Of a stretch of DNA of 64,000 nucleotides, positions 26,401-38,382 are shown piece after piece. The translations under genes were made by a program, and so were the position numbers. How positions within the stretch are numbered: position 1 is the stretch's first letter; every line of letters starts with the position of its first letter. Under the pieces are notes generated by a model that did not search any database, was not told the origin of the DNA, and was given only the letters and a program-made list of their open reading frames with translations. This DNA comes from Branchiostoma floridae. Taxonomy: Eukaryota; Chordata; Leptocardii; Amphioxiformes; Branchiostomatidae. The stretch spans positions 13,865,526 through 13,929,525 of the forward strand of contig NC_049993.1 in the NCBI RefSeq assembly GCF_000003815.2, written 5' to 3'.

Positions 26401-27458
26401 CGCATCTATCTTGCTAAGTAAGTTTTCAATAAGCTTGTAAGAATTGGGGCATACGTAATATATACCCCCATAACCCAGATTTTGTGACATCGTGGAGTTG
26501 ATTGAAAGAAGTGTATAGCATTCCTAGATCCTTTTACGTATGTTAAGTCTTTAAGAAGCTACAGTCAAACTTGTGCTAGTGATCACCTCAGGTCATTGTA
26601 GTCATGGTTTGGTGGTCCCCCAGTTTATTTCCCCATGGATGCATGCATTAACAAGCCTGTCCATGGTAGCCGACCGTCTAATGACAGTACTGTGTATCTG
26701 TGATCATTTCATTGTCTTCAGTGGTTGAGAGGCCAGACGAAGGTTGCTATAAACACTATATCTAACAATGCACCATGTAGTACCAAGTAGCAAATAAGTG
26801 AAGGAATTTTACTGAATTTAAAAATATACCTCTTGAGTGGGAAACTTATTCACAGTGAGCATACAGATTCAGTAACTAATACACATACTGGAGGTTTTTG
26901 ATTTTGCATTGAAGTGATCACTGCAAAAACCACAAAGATGAAACCTTCGTGAACATTTCAAGAGTTACAGTGGCAACTTTGTGAATATTTCAAGAGTTAC
27001 AGTAACAAAACCCTGACCTTTGAAACATCATCAGTCATCAGTCTGACCATGTTGAGTTCTGCGGGTGCCAGATCTGCATCCTATCATCTCCCAGTGTGGG
27101 AAATTGAGGTTGGCAAAATTCCCACAACCGAAAAATTGTTTAGATGGTTTCTTGATCTGAAACAAAATCAATCCCCAAATTTTGTTGTTGCTACTTACTT
27201 AGTTGGAAGACTAAATGAAAAGCAACAAGTTAATGAATCAATTGACCAATCATCTTACCAATCAGTTAACTAACCAACCAGACAGACAACCAAACAACCA
27301 GTCATCAATGAAACCAAAGTAATTGTTAGAAGGAATGAAAACTTCCCTGCAGTTTCACTGATTACCCCTGGGCCAGTGTTGATCTGATTATCCCTTTAAG
27401 TTAGTACATGTATTTCAAACTTTGGTTAGTCATGTGATGAGAATAACTTACTGGACAT

Positions 27459-28018
27459 TAGGGCTGGGTATCGGTACAGTGTACTGGTACAAAACCGGTT
27501 TTTCTTATTGGACCGGTCCAGAAAAACCGGACCTGAAAAAAGTAGGTGGACCGGATGTTGGACCTTTTAGAAAATTAACAGATTATTTGATCAGGCATTC
27601 ACACGTTTTGGCGCTTGCAGGTGGAAGAAATCAACAAGAACGAAGCAGATTAGAGTTTATAGTCATTTCTACCAAGTTTTACAGTCAATTGTACAGGTGC
27701 AGTTAGCGTTGTTAGATTTTAAAACGCCAGTGTGAGTCTAATACTCCACCAAACTGATTTCTTTGTAGTAAAATACAGAGTTAGGTGTGACGGATCGTTC
27801 AGTGTAATATAACCAGCTGCTGCCGCGCCGCGTGCCTGCGAAGCTGGTGTGTTACGCCGAATGGCGGTTATACCGGCTATATAGATACAGATACAGAAAA
27901 TGGACCATTATTATGATTCAGACTGAATCAGGTCCAGGTTCAGGTCCGGACCTGGACCTGATCCTCTGGACCTGAACCGGACCTGGACCTGAATTTTCTG
28001 TACCGGTACCCACCCCTA
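27459..28018. mobile_element. hAT-type MITE (560 bp) with 8-bp target duplication
   Basis: The element is bounded by 21-bp terminal inverted repeats beginning TAGGGCTGGG on the left and TAGGGGTGGG (read inward) on the right; 19 of 21 positions match. Immediately outside, CTGGACAT is repeated perfectly at 27451-27458 and 28019-28026. Eight-base duplications and TAGGG/CAGGG termini are typical of the hAT superfamily. The inside has ccggacctg and ggacctgaa repeats in both orientations and no transposase, so it is non-autonomous. It also encloses a SINE-like repeat (27780-27897). Confidence 0.92.
27780..27897 (+). repeat. SINE-like dispersed repeat inside the MITE
   Basis: Same block order as 10465-10572: gttaggtgtgac, accagctgctgcc, gaagctggtgtgttac, ataccggctatatagataca. 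This copy has retained more CpG (ccgcgccgcgtgcc), where the other copy shows CA/TG changes, so it looks younger or less decayed. Its place inside the MITE points to nested insertion or to being a captured segment. Confidence 0.75.
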
Positions 28019-29449
28019 CTGGACATACATTTGTAGTAGCCTGAATATGAACTTTTCCTGACCTCATGATCTTTATAAGTGCCGTTCATCAATCATACTG
28101 TCTAACAGGTTGTCCACTGCATCTGTTGAGGATTTGCAGTTTGAGTTCCCTCAGGAAAATGCCAATGTTCTGAATACCAATACCTTGTGTCAAATACTGT
28201 ATGTGTGCCTGTGTGTGGTGTGACATGCTTTTTACATGTTTGCCCGCAAGGTGAGAGTTCTGGTGCCTTGTTCGGAGGGTGCCAACATTTCTATCCGTCT
28301 CTGTCCTTGCTCTAAGTGCAGATGAATATAAATGGTATGGTGATGACAGGGCAAAGTCAACCGTATCAGATATCGGTTACGGACAATGACAAATGACAGG
28401 AAACGGAAAGATTACATGCCATGGCAGGACACAGAATCCGATGCGCACTCCGGTCGAATTGTATCCCCCCCGGACTCTAAGGTCACTACACAAGTTGATT
28501 GGGGTACAAAGCGAATGGGTATCTTTAGCCTTCAGATGAAAAGGAATGGAAAGCCCTTTGTATGACCAGTCAGCTTTTCTCTCTATCATTGTTCACAAAA
28601 TGGTTTGCGATTAAAAGATCTGCGTTATATGGAAACTTCCCCAATAGAATTCAGCTGACACTTCCTTCCCTTGTATTTTTGTTACCCTTTTAGAGTCAAC
28701 CATCCAGATTATTAGCTCTTGAGCACAACGTACATGTAAGTAACCTAAGGCTAACCCTCACTAAGAAAATGTTTGCAAGTTTGGACCATCTGTTTTTCTT
28801 CTGTGTTCTCTAAGGTATGATGTACTTGACACATTTTTGTTTACTAATTGATTGAGGAAATTGAGATTATTGTCCAGTTGTTGTAGCAATGTCAAAACCA
28901 AGACTTACCATAATATATGCAAGGCATATTTTAGACAGTGCACAAATTCAAGTGCTAGGTATTAAGTTTCATAAAGAACTGACTGCCCAACTCCTCCATT
29001 GACCATACCTAATTATACTAATTATGATAATAATTATATTGTGGCTTTCTGACCATATCCTGTTCTTCTGACCTGATCCTTACACTCTATAAGGGGCAGC
29101 CATGTTTTTTACCCATGATGCTGTTCAGTGGATGCGCTTCTTGTTGGCATCACCAAGATTTTTCAAATTGCTTTTTTGATTGAATTAAAAAAAGTCAAAA
29201 ATCAAAAATGGATACTAGTACTACTACTTCTCTACTACAGTTTAGTTTAAGTCATAATTTGACCAAAGAAAAAAGTCAGATAGCTGACTTTTATTTGACT
29301 TCAAGATACATTGAGAAAAAAAAAAGGTTACTGCAAATTGGTTAACTGGAAGGCTTTGCAAACAAGTCGAACAATGCATGTTTCACATGGCAAGGTTAAG
29401 AATCAACCAGAATGTATATACTCCCAATATTTTGATTATTACTGCGTGG

Positions 29450-30200
29450 TATTTCAGGGCGTGAAAGTGCCCGGGAGTAAATGATGCCTCCATTATATTG
29501 CGCGGGAATAGCGCTATTCGGCAGATTGATGGTCAAGGGGTAAATGGGAAACCCTTCCACACATGGCCAAAAAGGGCAATGGATTAGTGCTCCAAACCTT
29601 TTACTGTTATGCCTGCAATTTTAACTGGGAGAATGGTGACTGTTACCCTGCAAAAATGGCGGCATTAATGCAGTCGGTTCATCTTAATGATGCATTTTTT
29701 TAGTTAGGCCTCTATGCAATAAGCATAAGCCCTTAGAAAGAGATTCTTTGAATGCTGCCTTTCAATATGAAGCAGATTTAGAAAAAGCAATTGCTATAAG
29801 TTTGTGAGATATTGACCTAGCTTGGAGTTGTGCAATGTTATATGTGTGGGTTTGAGTACAGTTGAGTTTTAAAAAACTGGTTTTGCTTCCATAGTAGGCA
29901 ATCAGTAAGCCCCGACAGTATGTAATACCTCATTGCTCCAATGATGATGAGCCAGTGCCCTTTTCTGCTGGGCTCTCCCCGTTATGCAGAGGTAATAGAG
30001 CCCAAAGCAGGAGTGCTTCAGAACTACTTACAAGTTTTAGGACGAAATGATTACGTTTCGCTGCACGGGTCGGCGCGCTATAGGGAGGGGCTTGATCCCT
30101 CATTTCAGCTAAACATTCGCCTCATATCAGAAAACGTAAAAGAGGCTTCGCTCTCGGCAAGACCAATTGCTTTCCGTTGATGGAATGACGGCGCGGAACC
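29450..30200. promoter_or_regulatory. GC-richer unique island, candidate cis-regulatory
   Basis: Unique sequence with CpG-containing blocks (for example cgcgggaatagcgc near 29500 and gtcggcgcgctatag near 30070). Open frames at 29941-30180 (+) and 30122-30414 (-) partly overlap on opposite strands and resemble no family. Confidence 0.2.
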
Positions 30201-30529
30201 TTGAGAGTTTTTTTAGGAGGTGGAGAGAGTTTGTCACACGAGTGTGTGTGGGTGATAGACACAGATTTGGTATGCATCTCCTTTGGGTTATACATGCGCT
30301 GTGAGACTCCATTAAGTGGCATGTACCAAGACTCCAGATGACAGTAAAACAAGATGATAGATTGCCGCATCCAAATGCTAAGCTGCTACGTCTTATAACT
30401 CCCCACTGCACCAATAAAATAGCAGTCCAAATGCCTTGAAAGCATTCGGAATTTGGCAGGGCAGCAATTTTTGGTCCACAAACTTGTTTTACTACAGCTA
30501 TTATCCGATGCCTAGAGCAAAATGCAATG

Positions 30530-30990
30530 GTGGAAGGTAATGGTGATTAACCCGAGGTTCCTTACGTTTCCTCTTTATGGTTTCGTAACAAGCTCATTTC
30601 TCACTTCAGTCCTCTACGTCAGATTCAATAGTCTTCTCCAGCTAGAACAAGTAATGATCACATCTTAAAACATCGCACGGTCAAGATGTGAGACTTCTCG
30701 GACAACAATTCAATTCGGAATCATCAAGGTGGAGCCTTTCTCTCTCTTATCTCCAAAGAGAATGGCCTCTGTGACCTTTTGCAGATGCGTCAAATGTAAA
30801 GCCGTAAATGCGCCGTTTGAATGTATGTTTTGACCTCTGCCGCACCTCTGACAAAGTGGTAAAGCACATTGCAGAATGCGGAGAGTAGGTTATCCACGGT
30901 GTCACAACATTCCCACAGCAGCAAACAGGACCAGACAGCGAGAGGTTACGTCGGTATCAGAAACTGTCCAGGAGGATTCCGCAGCAATTA
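30530..30990. promoter_or_regulatory. GC-richer unique island, candidate cis-regulatory
   Basis: Repeat-free and somewhat GC-richer than the flanks, with no open frame of note. Nothing decisive is visible; it is listed because it has the same texture as the other islands of this intron. Confidence 0.18.
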
Positions 30991-31143
30991 CAGTGAATAG
31001 GTTTAAGTTTGCAAGGAATTCATTTATGAAGCAGAAGGGGAAACTTACGAAGTAATGGGTCACTACGTCTTAAGTTCAAATTTGAAACAATAAAGTAGCA
31101 CAGAAGACATATTCTCGGTTGAATACTGTCAGACTTTCTGAAT

Positions 31144-31260
31144 TAAGAGACTCTTTTTACACAGCCACAACTTTTTTTCACCGACGTTAACGGTTTCGAT
31201 GACCGTTTTTCTCAGGGCAATTCAGCAATAAAGCTCAGATTGTGTAAAAAGAGTCTTCTT
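31144..31260 (-). repeat. foldback element, possible Penelope-type 3' remnant
   Basis: The ends are inverted copies: agactctttttacaca on the left and tgtgtaaaaagagtct on the right. Inside, read on the minus strand, there is a block gaaaaacggtcatcgaaacc followed by gttaacgtcggtg. A 'cgaaac-cgtt' signature of this shape is common near the ends of Penelope-like elements and their relatives. Class assignment is tentative; the hairpin itself is seen directly. Confidence 0.5.
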
Positions 31261-32839
31261 ATCCAGTGACATATACCAACATGATGAAACTATGTATTCA
31301 CGGCTATTGAACTACAGTAACTGTACAAATCTTGCTCAGTCACTGACAAATGGTAGTGGATGCTATCTCAAACATCAGAGTACCATTATCAAACTATCTC
31401 CAGTTGCTTTAGTAACTGTTATCTTGTAATGTGTATCTTTTAGTTTTATCTGGATGAAGACGAAGTCTTGACAATCAATTAAACTTTATATCTTGTGGGT
31501 ATTGGAGAGAAAATAACTAATTTTTCACTTCAGTTGAAGTTCAAGGAATTCAAGGCACTTTGAGGACAACCACAGGAAGGTGCCAGGGTCAAAGCTCCCA
31601 GAAAGGTCACAGAATAAGTTGTTAAAAATGTCATTTCCTGTCCTTAGTTTCCTGTTATTTTCGTGTCTGTTGTCTTATGGGACCAGTGGGTAAATGTATT
31701 TATAGACATAATCAGTGAGTAATTAACAAAAATTCTCAATATTTCATGGAAGTATGACATGTTTGATTTCTTGTTGACTTTGTGAAGAATGGCAATTTGA
31801 CAACATCCCAACATAGCTTATACAAGTAACTCCGGGTTTTCACTGAGACAACAAACGATTTTCTAGACTATGTGACTGTCTACAAATGTATAGCTGCACT
31901 AGAATTTTCAGTGATACCTGAAAGTGTACTTTGTGTGAAAAGTGAAATAATGATCTTGCTATATTTTCATTCATATTCTGTTATTACATTATGGTTAGGT
32001 TACAACTATGGTGCAAAAACTCAGTCTATACGGTCCATTTGAATAACAAGTCAATCCTCAGAGGAGAATATCCATATGCAATGCACAGTATTTTTATATG
32101 GACCCAAAAGATCTAATTATTACTTCAGAAAGGTCAGATTTTTTGCTCCTTTGGAAAGTTTGAAGATAATTGAGCCCCCTGAGCTCAAATGATTTGACCA
32201 GTAATGAAACCAACTATCATTAAAATATATTTTGAGCAAGCTTGTACCACTGTGACAATACCAGAGTTGCTATATAGTTTTTACGTATGCATAATTAAAC
32301 TCTTTGATGAGTTGTGTTGTAGGTACATATAGTTTGTGATAATGTCAAGATGTATGTGTTACGACATTACAATTATTAACACTTTCTGTAGTACGATAGA
32401 ATTTTGAAAAAATGTCATGACTTTTTCGTCTCTATATATCTTGAAGATGACAAAAGACATGGAAACTTAGAAACTACAGTAGTAATAAGTAACATGGACT
32501 CTCGTAATTCCGCCAGGTAACCATGTTAAAAAATCGAGGCCTTGTCAAGAATGTCTTGAACACCTGCATATTTTAAGTCTGGACGTTCACTTAGTATGCT
32601 GTATTAGAAATTTAAATTCATGTTTTCCGAAAATTCCGTATTATCAAACAGGTTGTCCAGCAAATGTTTGGGAACTATTTTTATCATGGACTAAGGGTCA
32701 CACCAACCAAATAAGGTCATCATGGTGTATTGCCTCCAACAACATACTTCACCATATATGGGCAGCTTCTCTCCTACTAGATCGATAGCGGAAATGATGT
32801 TAGTCATTTATTGTTGTGTCCCCAGGGTCTGTCCAGCAG

Positions 32840-33200
32840 GGCTCGATAATATTTGTCAATGATAAAATCTTGTCATCTCAGATATAAAGGAATGTTTGTG
32901 ACGATTCAACGAATGCACTGAAGAACAGCAAGTTTCAAAACCCGTCTGTCAAAGGATGGTCAAAACTATGTTTAATGTAGAATTCCAAGGATAAAATCTT
33001 GTCTGAATTTCTGCCATCCCAGATATACAGGAATGTCTGTGACAAATCAAGGAATGCACTGAACACCAGTATGGTTTGAAGTCCTGTCTTATGGTTATAC
33101 TGCCAGGGACAGTTGAAGCAATGTTTAATGTAGAATTTCAATGATAAAATCTTGTCAGAACTTCTGCCATCTACCGTGAGGTATGGGAATGTCTGAGAAT
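32840..33200 (+). repeat. tandem array, three units of ~130-150 bp
   Basis: The motif gataaaatcttgtc starts at 32861, 32990 and 33143. Between copies lie ggaatgt-t/c-tgtgac, gaatgcactga and atgtttaatgtagaatt. The array ends about 120 bp before the assembly gap at 33323 and may have contributed to that break. Confidence 0.85.
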
Positions 33201-33322
33201 GACTTGGAGATCAGCTAGCCAGTCATACAATGTAGTTCTAGATCCTTAGCTTAATTTCATAGTTATTCTGGGACATTTGAAGCTACAAGGTATGTGAGGC
33301 CAAAAAGTAGAGACAGGTACAT

Positions 33323-33422
33323 NNNNNNNNNNNNNNNNNNNNNNNNNNNNNNNNNNNNNNNNNNNNNNNNNNNNNNNNNNNNNNNNNNNNNNNNNNNNNN
33401 NNNNNNNNNNNNNNNNNNNNNN
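33323..33422. other. assembly gap (100 N)
   Basis: Exactly 100 unknown bases, a common convention for a gap of unknown length. The left flank is a tandem-repeat region. The true distance across it is not known. Confidence 0.99.
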
Positions 33423-34790
33423 CGCACGATATGATTTTCACATCAGGGAAAAAAATATATGCACACGAAAATTACATTAGTTCGCCTTAAAAATATCTCA
33501 ATTGTTTAGGATGACCATGTGCAAAACGCTTCAAATCGCCCGCTGTTCCATGTGCGTTTTGGAGGTCGTTTTGGGTCACTGAACTTTGAACTTTGAATTT
33601 AATGCTCTATTTTACGCACCAGGCAAAGCTTTGACCTATGCTTTAGACTTTAGGACCTCTAAGAATATTTCACCTTAGGCAGTTTTAAGTGTCTACGACA
33701 TTTTAGCTAATTTTGTCACATTTTCACTACGTTTTGTCCCATAGTTCCACAGCGATGGAAGAGAATCGATTGAATTTTTTCCAAGATGGCAGCGATAGTT
33801 TTTTCTTCACGATGGAGTTTTTTTGGTCAGCTTAAGTGTTAACTACCGGGAGATATGGCTCAAAATACGAATTGTACGTTTGGTTCAGATTTTCACGTGG
33901 AAGAATAGCTATGCTCTTGACTTATAATTAGGTTGTCGGCGAACATCAGAGCGGTTTGTTCTTGCCTCCGTACTTTCTTACAACAACAACTTACCTGGGA
34001 CGGCAGTGATATGGAAATGAGCTGGCGTGGCCCCATTGTTGTCGTCCCGGGCGCGAAATTTGAGAGAGAATTGGCTGTAGCAAATTATTTGTACAGTTTG
34101 TTGTGTCTGCAAGAAGCTACCATTAATTCTACAAGATCTTTAGTGCACTTTCGCAGCTGCACTTTCTCCCATAGTTAAGATTATTTTAGAAATTTTGAAC
34201 GTCTGGTCCCAAATAGTAAAATGGCGTCTTTTCGACTTTTGTAAACAAAAGAGAAAACCGGTTTCATCCGGTTCCGCTGTCAGGTAACAACACTACATAT
34301 CTGACCCCCTACTTCACAAAAGTTAGATCTACTACTGTGCTTCTTTGATAGTTAAGTCTAAATCTTTTTCTTTGTAGTAATGAACCGTTTTCATTTTTCT
34401 ACCAAGGGCGCCAAAAGTTGAGTTTTTTCGTCTAGTGTATGCAAGCCGATAGCACATCAAACGCTTGGGTGTGTAATGTTACAAAGCTTAGTGAATTGCG
34501 AACTGCAGATTCTGTTACAAAATTCACGGGAATATAAAATTGCTTCTACAAATAGCGGAGAACGAAGTTTTTTCTTCATTTTTTTAGTTATTTTTTAGGA
34601 CAGGACTAGACACGCCGGTTCGTGAATCTTGATTTGAAGACGCACTTTGTCGTGAGGTCAGTGTGCATAGCATTCTCCGTGTGCGGTAAGCTTCCGTGCA
34701 AATGTTCAAAATATGAATTCACTTCACCAAGAAACTAAACTGGTGTTCTGTCGTTCAATTGTGTGTCTGTGTATGTCTATGTGTGCGTGT

Positions 34791-34938
34791 NNNNNNNNNN
34801 NNNNNNNNNNNNNNNNNNNNNNNNNNNNNNNNNNNNNNNNNNNNNNNNNNNNNNNNNNNNNNNNNNNNNNNNNNNNNNNNNNNNNNNNNNNNNNNNNNNN
34901 NNNNNNNNNNNNNNNNNNNNNNNNNNNNNNNNNNNNNN
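34791..34938. other. assembly gap (148 N) in a TG microsatellite
   Basis: The gap of 148 unknown bases follows a gtgtgtctgtgtatgtc run, so it interrupts a TG-rich microsatellite. Open frames drawn through it are meaningless. Confidence 0.99.
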
Positions 34939-35922
34939 AATTTTCATGGTGTTGCGGTTGCTATGCTTTCGTCCGTGTTACCATGCGTTTTATTACTACT
35001 TCAAATCCATTCTATAGTATAAGGTATAATTTAAACAAAGAAAATTGCGGGGCAAAGGACGCCAGTTGAAAGTTTACCATGTGATGTAATGCCCAGCGTA
35101 TTACCGATATCGATACATTCGGCACGTCAAGCGCTGGTATGGACCTAGTTCATTTACAGAATGACGAGAATATAAGGAGTTTGTTATTTGAGAGAACACG
35201 TTTATCAACAAAACGTAGGTTGCAATTATTGTCTTATATTTAAATTGAGTCGTTGTGTATACAGGACAGGAACAGACACGCCGGGATCCGGACTTTGGTC
35301 AAAGACGCAATATATCAAGGGGTTCGTTACGTTTGGGTCTAAGTATACTAGTATGGTGAGCTTTCATGTTCTAGATATAGATACTCATCTTCGCCGAAAA
35401 ACTACTGGATTTCTATCACTCAACTTTTTGTATGTGTGTGTGTGTAAAAAAAGGCACGGATAATTTTCCGGGTTGTGTCTGTAAACGACGCCCACTGCTC
35501 CGTCCCAAGCGGTGACCCGGGAGTGACGGTAACTCCTTCGATCTTTGCTCACCTAAGGTTTAGTTTTAGCATGTTGGGTAATATATAGACAAATATATAG
35601 TTCAGAAAGAATTAAAACGGAGGTTTCAATGCCGAGCTCCAGCGTGAGAATGGCCGACAGAAAAGCTCAGGTATTGTTAACTTGGTAAGTGGAGAACAAT
35701 GGGGGCGGAGAAAAGACGCGCATATCAAAGGAGCAAGTTCGCGTCAAAAAATAGCTCCACTTGGAGCGACCAAAACAAATGTAATCCCCGCCTACAACGG
35801 CGTAAACCAATCAGCTATTGTTGCCAGTAGTGAAATGGATGATTGACATTGATTTCCTCATCCATATGCATGATTTGCGAGTGAGGATTTTTGAGGGCCT
35901 TTTTGACCACCGTGAACCGTAA

Positions 35923-35962
35923 TCCCTAACCCTTAAAACCCTAACCTTCAACCCTAACCCTT
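35923..35962 (+). repeat. degenerate telomere-like (CCCTAA) tract
   Basis: Five partial units occur in 40 bases: ccctaa, cccttaaaa, ccctaa, ccttcaa and ccctaaccctt. This is the complement strand of TTAGGG, the usual animal telomere repeat. It is too short and imperfect to be a telomere and is interstitial. Confidence 0.7.
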
Positions 35963-35974
35963 ATACAAGGGGTT

Positions 35975-36180
35975 GGAATCAGGGATGTCCCCCTAATCCA
36001 TCCCTCTCTTCCGGGATTCAAATTTGCTTGCTGGGACAGACAAAAATTTACCCTGTCCAATCCACAAATCTGAACTTTAAAAATGTATATTTGTAAGCTT
36101 AAAATGACAGTGAAAATTAACAACATGGGCTCCAAAAACAATGAATGGGACAGACAAAAATTCAAAGCTGGTCGGAACAT
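35975..36180 (+). repeat. dispersed repeat family, copy 2 of 3
   Basis: The most complete copy: tgtccccctaatccatccct, then gctgggacagacaaaaa, then aaaatgtatatttgtaagctt, then aaaattaacaacatgg and a second gggacagacaaaaatt. The first blocks match copy 1 (11610-11790); the aaaattaacaacatgg block matches copy 3 (54470-54690). Confidence 0.7.
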
Positions 36181-37872
36181 AAGGCTATCCTCGCATGGAT
36201 GCTTCAATTAAAAGTCCAGTATCGTGCTTATCCATGTGTGGATACTTCAGCAGGGTTGCGTGGGGACATGTCACACCTAAAACAAGAATTACTATCGATT
36301 TCCCATTTGTTCTGTGTGCCAAACTTAGTTAATGATTTTTCCAGGCCAGTGCCGCTCTAAATGAGAGGCGTAATCGGGGAGGATAATGGATTGGTCAGAT
36401 ACTGCCGATCCAACAAGACGTTTCCAATTCGGTAGTGACAGGCTGAAATTATGCCATTGTTTAACAGATCAGTTTTGTCAATTCTGCATTGATTTTCAAT
36501 TCTCTTTCCCTCCCCCGCATACGTATTCATAGAAGTACAATATTTGTGACAGTTTTGTAAGATATCACCATGTGCAATGATTTTTCGTCCACGGAATAAG
36601 GAAGAATAATGCAGAATGGACTTAGTGGATTAATGGTTGGTACGCGATCCATCGGCGTTGCACTTAAAATCTTTCAGCGATAGTTTGTGGGAAATCCTCC
36701 CTCTCTTCATGGATATTCGGCTTTTATTGCTTCTATTGAATTTTACTTACGGATAATCTTTATTCAATAGCACAGTAGTGTATCTGATCTGCTGTACATA
36801 ATATATCAGATGTCGATAGCTATCTGTTTTCAGTGACGTCCAATGTAAAATTGCTCTTCATCATCAAGCTAGGTGTAACATTTTGCTGCTTTTGTTTTTT
36901 TGCTCAGTTCAGTTCATTGTTTTTTGCTAATGATATCTTTTTTGAAAGAAACAATTAGGAGAAATTTTTACTGCAGTTATTTTTCTAAAAGTTTTATGAA
37001 AATCTAGTTGAGTGAGCATAAATGACTAGATTTGTACTTTGGTAATTTTTTTTAACTCTCTCTAAAATGCTCTACAAAATCTGCATTGTGCTAATTACTA
37101 GTAACACCTCACAAATATTTTAAACCAACTGTTATGAATTAAAGTTTTTGCACCTTTAACAATTGGATTGTAGTAAAGCTACATGTACCATGATTGGTTT
37201 ATATAAGAATTTAAACATTTTGAAAATATATCATCAGATACTAAGTACATGTATGCAGTTCGGCCTACAGGAGTCTGCGATATGGTTGATTTCTGTCACA
37301 AATGTTGTCCTAGTTTTACTTTAAGCTCCAAGGAATAAAATGCAATATAGATGTTATAGATTCACCAGGACTTTTCCAATATGGGAATCATGCCTGAACG
37401 CTTTTCATTGCCCAATATTGATGGCACCCGTCATCCATGCTGAATTTTTGACCAGCAGGCAGCTATGAGTTACAAGCACCTTCCTACAGTTTGATGCTTA
37501 TTGAATAATGGCTTAGTGATTAATGGTACTATTGAACACCAGGGACGCCTGCGCTGATAACTAGTTTTGGCCACATATCACGAAAGAATTATCATTCCAG
37601 GACATCAAAAGGTAAAAAAATCGTACAAAATGATTTGGATCTTGAAAAGATTCCAGACCAAAAAGTTAATCAATACTGACAAAATTGCATACACAGATTG
37701 GCCGGTGTAGGAAATGATGTTGTAGAGCTGAGGTACATGTATATAAGTCCTTCTTTAATTAATGCTAGCTTTTCCCACATGAAATTGTATCATGAAAGAA
37801 TTATCATTCCATTCAAACGTGACAAAAATTCCACATAGGGACTGGTCGATGGATTTGACATGCTTAACATGT

Positions 37873-37914
37873 GACTGATATGTGACTTTGTGACATGACT
37901 GATATGTGACTTTG
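37873..37914 (+). repeat. short direct repeat (18 bp, twice)
   Basis: gactgatatgtgactttg occurs at 37873-37890 and 37897-37914, separated by six bases. Confidence 0.9.
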
Positions 37915-38382
37915 AAAGAAAATTTTAAAGAATAATAAAGGGACTGAAAATTGTACATTGAAAAGGAGATGACATTGGATTGCTTGGAATAAGTATCATA
38001 GACCTAAAATTAAACATTCATTCCTGTATTTCATAACATAACAGTATGCCCTTTTATTAAAGCCAAGAAGAAAGTACATGTCTAAGATTAAGTATATGTA
38101 CTAGTTTAATAGCTACTATCAGACTGAGTATGGTGATTGTGAGAACTGTTTTTGCTCCTTTTCCTTGTGGTTTTGCACTGACTAGACAGGAAATCATCTA
38201 TAACAGTCATGACCATCTTCATGCCTCTGTTTTCTGTCTGCAGTGGCTGTGGTAGTAATCCACAGTCTCGTGCCACACAGCCCAGACACCCACATTCCTC
38301 TAATCTTGTCTCGACAGACTGTCTGTACCATGTCTGTGTCTGCCCCCCCCCTCTCCATCCAGTCTGCCTGGAAGGTCAACCA

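Noticed and set aside
34713-35069. 118-codon frame through unknown bases
   Set aside because: Most of it is the N gap; the flanks are a TG microsatellite.
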